From positions 1 to 5,481 of the forward strand of contig CAIYQS010000096.1 of assembly GCA_903928395.1 (NCBI GenBank): a stretch of DNA of 5,481 nucleotides. The letters run 5' to 3'. The position numbers and the translations under genes are program-made. Below the pieces are notes generated by a model. That model saw only the letters and a list, made by a program, of their open reading frames with translations, searched no databases and was not told the DNA's origin. Source of the DNA: an uncultured Actinomycetes bacterium (lineage in GTDB: Bacteria > Actinomycetota > Actinomycetes > Nanopelagicales > Nanopelagicaceae). How positions within the stretch are numbered: position 1 is the first letter of the stretch; the number at the start of each line of letters is the position of its first letter. This document shows, piece after piece, positions 1 to 5,481 of this stretch.

Positions 1-525
1 AACGACTGTAGTCACAAGAATCAAAAGTACTGTAATGCCTTCGAAGGAGAGAAGCATCCGAGTTCCGTTTCGAGCTGGGACGATTGCTACCCAATAAGCA
101 AGAGCTAGCGCAAAGGCACCTACAAGAAATGCAGACCACGTGGGTTGGTGCTTCCAAATTCCCAATTTGTTAAGAAAATCAGCTCCGAAGATTCCTGCTG
201 CCATTGAAGTTACACAACCATAAAATGTGTAAGTTCCAATAAGCCCCCATCCCGCAACAACTCCGCTACGAGGGCCAGTGGTCGCTCCAACAAAACCATA
301 AACGCTTCCCGCGTGATTAAAGTTTTGGCAAAGGCGAACAAAACCGTAGGCGATAAGTAGCACTCCTACAGTTGCGATTCCAAAAGAGAGTGGAACAGCT
401 CGACCGGAGTGGCCAACGCTTCCTTGCGGATTGATATTTGCTGCCATTGAAGGCGCCATGAGTGCTACAGAAATTCCAATTGCTTCCCAGACATTTAAGT
501 TCTTGACGAGACTGCGCGTGGACAT
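1..525 (-). CDS. APC-superfamily amino acid/polyamine permease, N-terminal part (3' end outside window)
   Basis: This reading frame is open from an ATG at 525 to the left edge, giving 175 residues with no stop. The protein is strongly hydrophobic. Predicted membrane segments by eye are about 12-32, 44-66, 87-115, 130-150 and 157-175. Segment 1 contains GISVALMAPSMAANINPQG, like the unwound substrate-binding helix of APC transporters (usually APxxA followed by a glycine-rich turn). Residues 69-81 (FNHAGSVYGFVGA) and the following G-rich helix match the family's P/HAGxxYxF loop and TM3. A full member has about 12 segments and 450-500 residues, so roughly a third is seen. The family imports or exchanges amino acids or polyamines across the inner membrane; the substrate cannot be told from this part. 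The ATG is preceded by GGGGG at 530-534, a usable but close ribosome site. An in-frame GTG at 549 would add 8 residues (VRKNFGGY) but has no ribosome site, so ATG is preferred. It lies 118 nt after ribF and need not share its transcript. Confidence 0.88.
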   Translation of the reverse strand, partial: MSTRSLVKNLNVWEAIGISVALMAPSMAANINPQGSVGHSGRAVPLSFGIATVGVLLIAYGFVRLCQNFNHAGSVYGFVGATTGPRSGVVAGWGLIGTYTFYGCVTSMAAGIFGADFLNKLGIWKHQPTWSAFLVGAFALALAYWVAIVPARNGTRMLLSFEGITVLLILVTTVV

Positions 526-542
526 ATATCCCCCAAAATTCT

Positions 543-560
543 TCCTCACGGGTCTGAGGA
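543..560 (-). promoter_or_regulatory. Perfect 18 bp inverted repeat just upstream of the permease start
   Basis: The arms TCCTCA and TGAGGA are exact complements separated by 6 nt. The repeat ends 17 nt before the permease ATG. In RNA it would form a 6 bp stem with a GACCCG loop. It is not followed by a clear T-run (only AAGAATTTT), so it is a poor terminator. As DNA it has the size and symmetry of a dimeric repressor site. The loop's CCC could also pair with the GGGGG ribosome site at 530-534. Function is inference; a 6 bp arm can occur by chance. Confidence 0.35.
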
Positions 561-574
561 TTTGCTTGGAGTAA

Positions 575-586
575 TTGTGGACACAA
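575..586. promoter_or_regulatory. Perfect 12 bp inverted repeat TTGTG-N2-CACAA
   Basis: The arms TTGTG and CACAA are exact complements with a 2 nt centre. The spacing is too short for an RNA hairpin, so if functional it would be a DNA-binding operator. Its centre is about 29 bp from the centre of the inverted repeat at 543-560, close to three helical turns, and it lies where a promoter for the permease would be expected. No regulator gene is visible in the window. The match to any known operator is not established. Confidence 0.3.
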
Positions 587-643
587 CCGAGCGAATTTGT
601 AAGGAGATTCGAAGGGTTTTACGATAAGTTTTTTAAGCGAGCG

Positions 644-1507
644 CTAAACCAGCAGGTTCTTCGCTTGAATGCAGTCTTGTTTCATCTGAACCAAGAGCGG
701 TTCCAAACCATCGAATTTCAAGGTATCTCGCAGCCGATAAGCGAACTCTAACTTTGCCTCTTTGTCATACAGATCTAGCCCGACCTGATCAATCGCGTAG
801 GCCTCGACCTGGCGTCCCCGCACGCCAGGGAAGGTTGGGTTTGTTCCAATTGAAATCGCCGCTTGCCAGCGCTGTTCGCCAACAGTCAGCCAGCCAGCGT
901 AAACACCGTCTGCTGGAATCGTTGCGTGTTCGCTTAACCCTAGGTTGGCGGTTGGATACCCAATTGTTCGTCCCCGTTTTTCACCATGCACCACCGGTCC
1001 GCGCAAATAAAAAGGTCGACTAAGAAGTTCGTTGGCACGCTCCACATCTCCGTCGACGATTAACGCTCTAATGCGTGAAGATGAGATTGCACTGCCACGA
1101 TTTTCTTCCAAATGAACCGCGCTCACTTCAAAACCATGAGCATGTTCTTTGAGGTAGGCAATATTTCCTGCCGCTTTGTGGCCAAAGGTGAAATTGGATC
1201 CGACTGTAACGTGGGTAGCACCTAGCTGTTTCTCCAAAATATCTTTAATGAATTCTTTTGGGGAGAGGTTTGCAAATTCTTTAGTGAATGGAAGAACAAC
1301 TACTTCCTTCGCCCCGTTGGCTTTGAGAAGACCAATTCGATCCTTGAGTGAGGTCAACGCCGACGGAGTGCGCTCGGGTGCAAAAACCGAGGTTGGGTGG
1401 GGATCAAATGTAAGCACTGTGACTGGTCCATATTTCGCGGCTTCAGCGAGGATTTGCTGGTGGCCAAGATGCACACCATCGAATATTCCAATTGCCACTG
1501 ACTTCAT
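644..1507 (-). CDS. ribF: Bifunctional riboflavin kinase / FAD synthetase RibF
   Basis: RibF phosphorylates riboflavin to FMN with ATP, then adenylylates FMN to FAD, in the cytoplasm. The 287-residue product has both modules. The N-terminal nucleotidyltransferase (about 1-160) shows GIFDGVHLGH at 7-16, FDPHP at 34-38, GSNFTFGH at 103-110 and SSSRIR at 142-147. The C-terminal kinase (about 163-287) shows GRTIGYPTANL at 179-189 with the PTAN flavin/ATP motif at 185-188, DGVYAGW at 200-206, SIGTNPTF at 219-226 and a Glu at 235 in VEAYAID, the position of the expected catalytic base. The start ATG lies 5 nt after the truB stop (TAA at 1515-1513), with no strong ribosome site, so coupling to truB is likely. 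The protein begins almost directly at the first strand, about 15-20 residues shorter at the N-terminus than many homologues, but upstream in-frame codons offer no ATG, GTG or TTG close by. The stop is TAG. Both active sites look intact. Confidence 0.96.
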   Translation of the reverse strand: MKSVAIGIFDGVHLGHQQILAEAAKYGPVTVLTFDPHPTSVFAPERTPSALTSLKDRIGLLKANGAKEVVVLPFTKEFANLSPKEFIKDILEKQLGATHVTVGSNFTFGHKAAGNIAYLKEHAHGFEVSAVHLEENRGSAISSSRIRALIVDGDVERANELLSRPFYLRGPVVHGEKRGRTIGYPTANLGLSEHATIPADGVYAGWLTVGEQRWQAAISIGTNPTFPGVRGRQVEAYAIDQVGLDLYDKEAKLEFAYRLRDTLKFDGLEPLLVQMKQDCIQAKNLLV

Positions 1508-1512
1508 GCGGA

Positions 1513-2388
1513 TTATTCTTTCACGGAAACTAGAGTTGGCGCGGCGACTACTTTTTCGCCAGCCGCACGGTTTTCTAAAAGGGCGGCGAAGGAGCCATCG
1601 CCCAAAAGTGCAGCCACCGGTCCTTCGGATCGATTCGCGCCGATGGTTCTTCCAAATGAAATTTCAACGAACTCTTCTGGGGCTAAAGTACGAATCGGTA
1701 AAATACGAGAAATGCCCGCTGCGGTCGCGATGATCTCTGCGGATTCCCATCGCTCACATTCCGAAATTCCAAATGGTGAAACGAGGATTCTGCGCAACGA
1801 GGTGAGGTGTCCCCCAACCCCTAATCCAATACCAAGATCTCGCGCGATGGCTCGAATATAGGTACCAGCGGAACAGATAACTGAAACATCTATCTTTATC
1901 GCTAAATCAGATCTGTCAATGGAATGGATCTCTATAGAAGTAATAAGCACCTCGCGAGATGGAAGTTCAAATTCTTCCCCGGCGCGGACTCGCTCATGAC
2001 CAGTTTTTCCATCAACTTTAATAGCGCTGACCGAACTTGGTCGTTGTGAAATCGTGCCAACCATCTTTTCAAGAGCTTGATAAATTGCAGCGTCAGAAAG
2101 CGCTTTTAACTCGAATTGTGTAGCCACCGTAAGGACTTCACCCTCAACATCATCAGTAACCGTCGCTTTACCGAGTGAAATGGTGGCGTCATAACCTTTC
2201 ACTCCATCAACGACATATTGCAATAATCTTGTTGCATTGCCGATCCCTAGCACCAGCACGCCAGTAGCCATTGGATCCAAAGTTCCTGCGTGACCGACCT
2301 TCTTTGTTCCAAAACGGCGGCGCACCTTTGCAACCACATCGTGACTGGTCATTCCACTCGCCTTATCAACGAGCAAAAAGCCATTCAT
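1513..2388 (-). CDS. truB: tRNA pseudouridine(55) synthase TruB
   Basis: TruB isomerises uridine 55 in the T-loop of nearly all elongator tRNAs to pseudouridine and also acts as a tRNA-folding chaperone. The product has 291 residues, a usual length. It begins MNGFLLVDKASGMTSHDVV, the standard N-terminus. The catalytic motif GHAGTLDPMATG is at 32-43 with the nucleophile Asp38. Tyr66 in VKGYDA corresponds to the Tyr that stacks on the target base (E. coli Tyr76). CSAGTYIRAIARDLG at 172-186 carries Arg179, equivalent to E. coli Arg181. The C-terminal 60 residues (about 232-291) resemble the small actinobacterial TruB C-terminal domain. The usual Tyr in the GKxxYExAR segment is His131 here (GKTGHERVR), a minor deviation. 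The gene starts 12 nt after rbfA and ends 5 nt before ribF. No good ribosome site is seen in the 12 nt gap, so translation probably depends on ribosomes finishing rbfA. Confidence 0.97.
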   Translation of the reverse strand: MNGFLLVDKASGMTSHDVVAKVRRRFGTKKVGHAGTLDPMATGVLVLGIGNATRLLQYVVDGVKGYDATISLGKATVTDDVEGEVLTVATQFELKALSDAAIYQALEKMVGTISQRPSSVSAIKVDGKTGHERVRAGEEFELPSREVLITSIEIHSIDRSDLAIKIDVSVICSAGTYIRAIARDLGIGLGVGGHLTSLRRILVSPFGISECERWESAEIIATAAGISRILPIRTLAPEEFVEISFGRTIGANRSEGPVAALLGDGSFAALLENRAAGEKVVAAPTLVSVKE

Positions 2389-2400
2389 TGATCGGACGAA

Positions 2401-2817
2401 TTACTCTGACACTTTATAAGGGTCGGCATCCCCAACTGGTTTGGCATTTTCACGCAACTTTGCAAGCTCGGCATCAGCAGCCCGAACCGATGACATTAGG
2501 TCATTCATTGCGCTCGCCGACTCCTGCAATCCATCTGCGAAAAATTCGATAGATGGCGTAATCCTTAACCCCAATGCGCCGCCAACTTCGCGACGTATCA
2601 ATCCCTTCGCCGAAGCGAGCGCCGCAGCAGTTCCTGATTGCGCATCAGCATCTCCTAACACGGTATAAAAGATTGATGCTTGCTGAAGATCGCCACTCAC
2701 TCGAACGTCGGTGATCGTGACAAACCCAAGTCGCGGGTCCTTGACCCGAGTCTCAATCGTTGTCGCGATCACTTCTTTAATTCGATCGGCAACCTTAAGT
2801 GCCCGATTTGATGCCAT
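2401..2817 (-). CDS. rbfA: 30S ribosome-binding factor RbfA
   Basis: RbfA binds the 30S subunit near the 5' end of 16S rRNA and helps its late maturation, especially at low temperature. The product has 138 residues and forms a single type II KH-like fold. Recognisable segments are the N-terminal helix RALKVADRIKEVIATTIE (5-22), then KDPRLGFVTITDVRVSGDL (26-44) and the strand LRITPSIEFFADG (84-96), all typical of the family. The reading frame is open upstream to an ATG at 2916, but the 33 extra residues would overlap the end of infB and do not resemble RbfA. The ATG at 2817 gives the canonical MASNRALKVADRI start and lies 1 nt after the infB TAA, an arrangement suited to translational coupling. 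A purine-rich stretch in the last infB codons (GAGAAGAAG) is the nearest ribosome-site-like sequence. The stop is TAA at 2403-2401. Confidence 0.96.
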   Translation of the reverse strand: MASNRALKVADRIKEVIATTIETRVKDPRLGFVTITDVRVSGDLQQASIFYTVLGDADAQSGTAAALASAKGLIRREVGGALGLRITPSIEFFADGLQESASAMNDLMSSVRAADAELAKLRENAKPVGDADPYKVSE

Positions 2818-2818
2818 T

Positions 2819-5481
2819 TTAAGCCCGCTTCTTCTCGCGAATCTCAAATACTTGAATAACGTCGCCGACTTCGAGATCCTTGTATGAACCGAGTCCAATA
2901 CCGCACTCGTATCCATCCTTTACCTCAGTTGCATCATCTTTGAAGCGACGTAGGGAGTCGATCGTTAAGTTTTCTCCGAAGATAGCGCCGTTGCGCAAGG
3001 TGCGAGCCTTTGCATTTCGGCGAATAACTCCGTCGAGCACTAAGCAACCAGCGATATTTCCAACTTTGCTTGATTTGAAGATATCGCGAACTTCGGCATT
3101 ACCGAGAACAACTTCTTCGTATTCTGGCTTGAGCAGACCCTTAAGCGATGCTTCGATCTCTTCGATAGCCTGGTAGATCACGGTATAGAAGCGAACTTCG
3201 ACACCTTCTTGATCGGCAAATATCGCAGTTTGTGGTTCTGGTTTGACGTTGAAGCCAATGATGACTGCGGTTGATGCTGAAGCCAGAGTGACATCGTTCT
3301 TCGTAATTGCACCAACGCCACGGTGAATAACACGCAAATCAACTTCGCTACCAACATCAAGTTGCAATAAGGCATCTTCGAGCGCTTCAACAGAACCTGA
3401 TACGTCACCCTTAAGGATGAGGTTAAGAGTGCTGACTTTGGATTGCTCCATGAAGTCTTCGAGTGAAACCTTCTTGCGAGTTTTAGCGAGCATCGCGTTA
3501 CGGGTAGCAAGTTGGCGCTTCTCAGCGATCTGACGCGCAGTGCGATCATCTTCTGCAACGATGAAAGAATCACCAGCGCCGGGAACCGAGGTAAAGCCCA
3601 AAACCTGAACCGGACGAGATGGACCAGCTTCAGAAACGGTGTCACCGTTTTCATCAAGCATGGCACGCACTCGACCATATGAACCTCCAGCAACAATTGC
3701 ATCTCCCACGCGCAGTGTTCCGCGTTGAACAAGCACGGTCGCAACCGGGCCACGGCCCTTGTCGAGGTTTGCTTCGATCGCAACACCACGGGCAGCATCA
3801 TCTGCAACGGCACGAAGATCCAAAGCTGCATCAGCAGTAAGAAGCACGCTATCGATCAGCGAATCTAGACCTTCACCTGACTTGGCAGAAACGTTGACGA
3901 AAATTGTTGTTCCGCCGTACTCCTCTGCAATCAAGTTGTATTCAGTTAATTGCTGGCGAACTTTATCTGGATTAGCGCCTTCTTTATCGATCTTGTTCAC
4001 GGCAACAACAATTGGGACATCTGCAGCTTGCGCATGGTTGAGCGCCTCAATTGTTTGTGGCATCACGCCATCATCAGCAGCGACTACCAAGATCGCAATG
4101 TCCGTTACCTTCGCACCACGTGCACGCATCGCGGTAAACGCTTCGTGACCTGGCGTATCAATAAAGGTGATGGCGCGCGAAACTCCATCGTGCATCCGAT
4201 GAATTTGATACGCACCTATATGCTGCGTAATTCCACCAGCTTCAGATTTAACGACTTCGGTCTTTCGGATTGCATCCAAGAGTCGAGTTTTGCCGTGATC
4301 CACGTGACCCATGACCGTGACGATTGGCGAGCGCACGACCAAATCTTCTTCGGAAATGTCCTCTAACTCTTGTTCCAGATTAATATCGAACTCTTCCAAG
4401 AGCTCGCGATCCTCATCTTCAGGGCTAACAACCTGGATAACAAATCCAAGCTCGCCGCCTAATATTTTGAAGGTATCTTCGTCAACCGATTGCGTCGCAG
4501 TGACCATTTCACCTAGATGAAACAGTGCCGAAACGAGTGAGGCTGGATCGCCATTAATCTTCTCCGCAAAGTCCATGAGCGTCGCGCCGCGGCGAAGCCG
4601 AATTACTGTCTTTCCATCTCCATGCGGAACAACTGCTCCACCCAAAGATGGTGCCGCCATATTGTCGAACTCTTCGCGTAGCGCTTTCTTGCTCTTATGC
4701 GCCTTACCCTTCTTGCTGCCTTGCTTTCCGAAAGCACCCGCGGTACCTCCACGTTGATGGCGGCCACCACCTTTGCCACCAAAGTTTGAAGGACCAGTAG
4801 TTGGGGCAGCTGCGGAAGGAGTGCGGTATGGCGAACCTGTTGTTGGACCACCGGGACGTGGTGCGCCAGTTCCTGGAGCTCCAGCCGGCCTTGCAGGACG
4901 TGCTGCAAAGCCTGGGCGAACTGCACCGGGGCGATTGCCTGACATTGGTGGGCGTTCGCCTGGACGAATTGGACGATTTGCAGGAGGACGCGGAATTGCG
5001 CCACCGGCAGCAGAAGTGAATGGGTTATTTCCGGCGCGAGGCGGACGAGGAATTGCACCTGCTACAGACGCAGGATTTGCTGGTGTGGCGAAAGGATTAT
5101 TTCCTGGTCGCGGTGGACGAGGAAGCGCGGCATCAGGTGCCGGTGCATTCCCTTGAACTGATGGCGCTGCTGGCGCTGTTGGAATAGGTGGAACGACGGG
5201 AGGACGTGGCATCGCGGAAGCGGGCGCCGTAGCACCTGCAGATATGCCAAGTTGATTGCGCGTGCTTTCGTCTAACTGCGCGATCGCAGCATCAATTTCT
5301 GCTTGAGTTGGTTCGGCTCTAGAACCAGCGCTCTTTTTTACGGGAGCTTTCTTGGTAGTTGCCGGAGCACCTTCTGCCGGTTTCATATCCGGGAATTTCT
5401 CCATCAACTTACGCACCACGGGTGCTTCTACCGTTGATGAAGCAGACTTAACGAACTCGCCAACTTCTTGTAATTTGGTGA
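2819..5481 (-). CDS. infB: Translation initiation factor IF-2 (5' end outside window)
   Basis: IF-2 is the GTPase that places fMet-tRNA on the 30S subunit and drives subunit joining. The frame is open to the right edge; the first full codon is at 5479, giving 886 visible residues (numbering from there). The in-frame GTG at 5419 is not the start, because the residues before it (KLQEVGEFVKSAS...EAPVV) continue the conserved IF-2 N-terminal domain. About 20 residues are probably missing. In order: N-terminal domain (1 to about 36), a Pro/Ala/Gly/Arg-rich linker (about 80-235), a basic KK/HKSKKALREEFDNM stretch, the IF2_N module (about 292-346), then the G domain with G1 GHVDHGKT 391-398, switch I GGITQHIGAYQ 415-425, G3 DTPGH 441-445, G4 NKID 495-498 and G5 SAKSGEG 531-537. 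Domains II and III follow, and domain IV, which binds fMet-tRNA, ends with DGYECGIGL at 855-863. All GTPase motifs are intact. RTRLLD-type wording after the P-loop and SLGGAVVPHGDG favour Actinobacteria. rbfA begins 1 nt after the TAA. Confidence 0.98.
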   Translation of the reverse strand, partial: TKLQEVGEFVKSASSTVEAPVVRKLMEKFPDMKPAEGAPATTKKAPVKKSAGSRAEPTQAEIDAAIAQLDESTRNQLGISAGATAPASAMPRPPVVPPIPTAPAAPSVQGNAPAPDAALPRPPRPGNNPFATPANPASVAGAIPRPPRAGNNPFTSAAGGAIPRPPANRPIRPGERPPMSGNRPGAVRPGFAARPARPAGAPGTGAPRPGGPTTGSPYRTPSAAAPTTGPSNFGGKGGGRHQRGGTAGAFGKQGSKKGKAHKSKKALREEFDNMAAPSLGGAVVPHGDGKTVIRLRRGATLMDFAEKINGDPASLVSALFHLGEMVTATQSVDEDTFKILGGELGFVIQVVSPEDEDRELLEEFDINLEQELEDISEEDLVVRSPIVTVMGHVDHGKTRLLDAIRKTEVVKSEAGGITQHIGAYQIHRMHDGVSRAITFIDTPGHEAFTAMRARGAKVTDIAILVVAADDGVMPQTIEALNHAQAADVPIVVAVNKIDKEGANPDKVRQQLTEYNLIAEEYGGTTIFVNVSAKSGEGLDSLIDSVLLTADAALDLRAVADDAARGVAIEANLDKGRGPVATVLVQRGTLRVGDAIVAGGSYGRVRAMLDENGDTVSEAGPSRPVQVLGFTSVPGAGDSFIVAEDDRTARQIAEKRQLATRNAMLAKTRKKVSLEDFMEQSKVSTLNLILKGDVSGSVEALEDALLQLDVGSEVDLRVIHRGVGAITKNDVTLASASTAVIIGFNVKPEPQTAIFADQEGVEVRFYTVIYQAIEEIEASLKGLLKPEYEEVVLGNAEVRDIFKSSKVGNIAGCLVLDGVIRRNAKARTLRNGAIFGENLTIDSLRRFKDDATEVKDGYECGIGLGSYKDLEVGDVIQVFEIREKKRA
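5018..5125 (-). repeat. Repeated coding motif PRPPRxGNNPF in the IF-2 linker
   Basis: Two copies of a 12-residue motif, LPRPPRPGNNPF (5125-5090) and IPRPPRAGNNPF (5053-5018), are spaced exactly 24 residues (72 bp) apart; about 28 of 36 bases agree. A third partial copy (IPRPPANRP) follows at about 4996-4970. They sit in the disordered linker between the IF-2 N-terminal domain and the IF2_N module. The regular spacing suggests an old in-frame tandem duplication. No separate function is known to me. Confidence 0.6.

Larger units (their letters stand above)
526..643. other. Intergenic leader between ribF and the permease gene
   Basis: This is the only real gap in the window (118 nt). Every other junction is 12 nt or less. 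It is AT-richer than the genes around it and contains two perfect short inverted repeats (543-560 and 575-586), listed separately. No hairpin followed by a T-run in the direction of transcription is visible after the ribF stop, so a Rho-independent terminator is not supported. The only run there, at 629-634, reads as A on the transcribed-sense strand. A promoter for the permease would be expected here, but no pair of hexamers matches the sigma-70 consensus well. Confidence 0.6.

Noticed and set aside
317..586. Minus-strand open frame of 89 codons starting in the ribF-permease gap
   Set aside because: It overlaps the permease frame, which is clearly the coding one (membrane segments and APC motifs). 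This frame is Cys/Arg/Ser-rich with no motif.
592..611. Inverted repeat CGAAT-N10-ATTCG in the gap
   Set aside because: A 5 bp stem with a 10 nt loop is weak and expected by chance. No T-run follows in either direction.
560..643. Sigma-70-like promoter for the permease, e.g. TTACAA-17-CACAAT or TCGTAA-17-TACAAA on the minus strand
   Set aside because: Each hexamer matches the consensus at only about 3-4 of 6 positions, no better than chance in AT-rich DNA.
628..660. Possible terminator after ribF (AACC-TGCT-GGTT stem, TTTAGCG/CGCTTAAA near-dyad)
   Set aside because: The stems are only 4 bp or have a 2 nt loop, and an A-run instead of a T-run follows in the direction of transcription.
1176..1733. 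Plus-strand open frame of 185 codons across the truB-ribF junction
   Set aside because: It is antisense to two conserved genes, is rich in Arg and Ser, and has no recognisable motif.
2401..2916. Longer rbfA with a start at 2916
   Set aside because: The added 33 residues are an out-of-frame reading of the conserved IF-2 C-terminus. The ATG at 2817 gives the canonical RbfA N-terminus.
3178..3831. Minus-strand open frame of 217 codons overlapping infB in another frame
   Set aside because: It lies wholly within the well-conserved G domain to domain III of IF-2, which is continuous in its own frame. It has no family features and no sign of a frameshift.
4773..5156. Plus-strand open frame of 127 codons, rich in Gly/Ala/Pro/Arg
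   Set aside because: It is the antisense of the low-complexity IF-2 linker. Its composition mirrors the Pro/Gly codons of infB, and it has no recognisable domain.

Overview
This window looks like part of a chromosome from an actinobacterium with only moderate GC (by eye about half G+C) and very tight gene packing. The order infB-rbfA-truB-ribF, the GHVDHGKTRLLDAIR P-loop region of IF-2, its long Pro/Ala/Gly/Arg-rich N-terminal linker and the actinobacterial-style TruB C-terminus support Actinobacteria. The moderate GC and 1-12 nt gene junctions suggest a streamlined lineage such as the freshwater Nanopelagicales (acI, Planktophila-like). That finer placement is inference.

All five genes lie on the minus strand, so transcription runs from high to low coordinates. 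infB (translation initiation factor IF-2) enters from the right edge without its start codon and ends at 2819. rbfA follows after 1 nt, truB after a further 12 nt and ribF after a further 5 nt; none of these three has a strong Shine-Dalgarno sequence, which suggests translational coupling. A 118 nt gap (526-643) follows. It contains two perfect short inverted repeats and no convincing terminator. After it comes the first 175 residues of an APC-type amino acid/polyamine permease, which runs off the left edge.

The first three genes serve translation and RNA maturation: IF-2 positions initiator tRNA and joins the subunits, RbfA matures the 30S subunit, and TruB makes pseudouridine 55 in tRNA. 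RibF makes FMN and FAD and is a frequent passenger of this cluster. The permease is functionally unrelated and is probably a separate transcription unit or a late addition.

I see no RNA gene, mobile element, CRISPR array or undescribed system. This is mostly ordinary core genome. The points worth a second look are the leader of the permease gene, the compacted synteny (no gene between infB and rbfA, no rpsO after ribF) and a repeated proline-rich motif inside IF-2.
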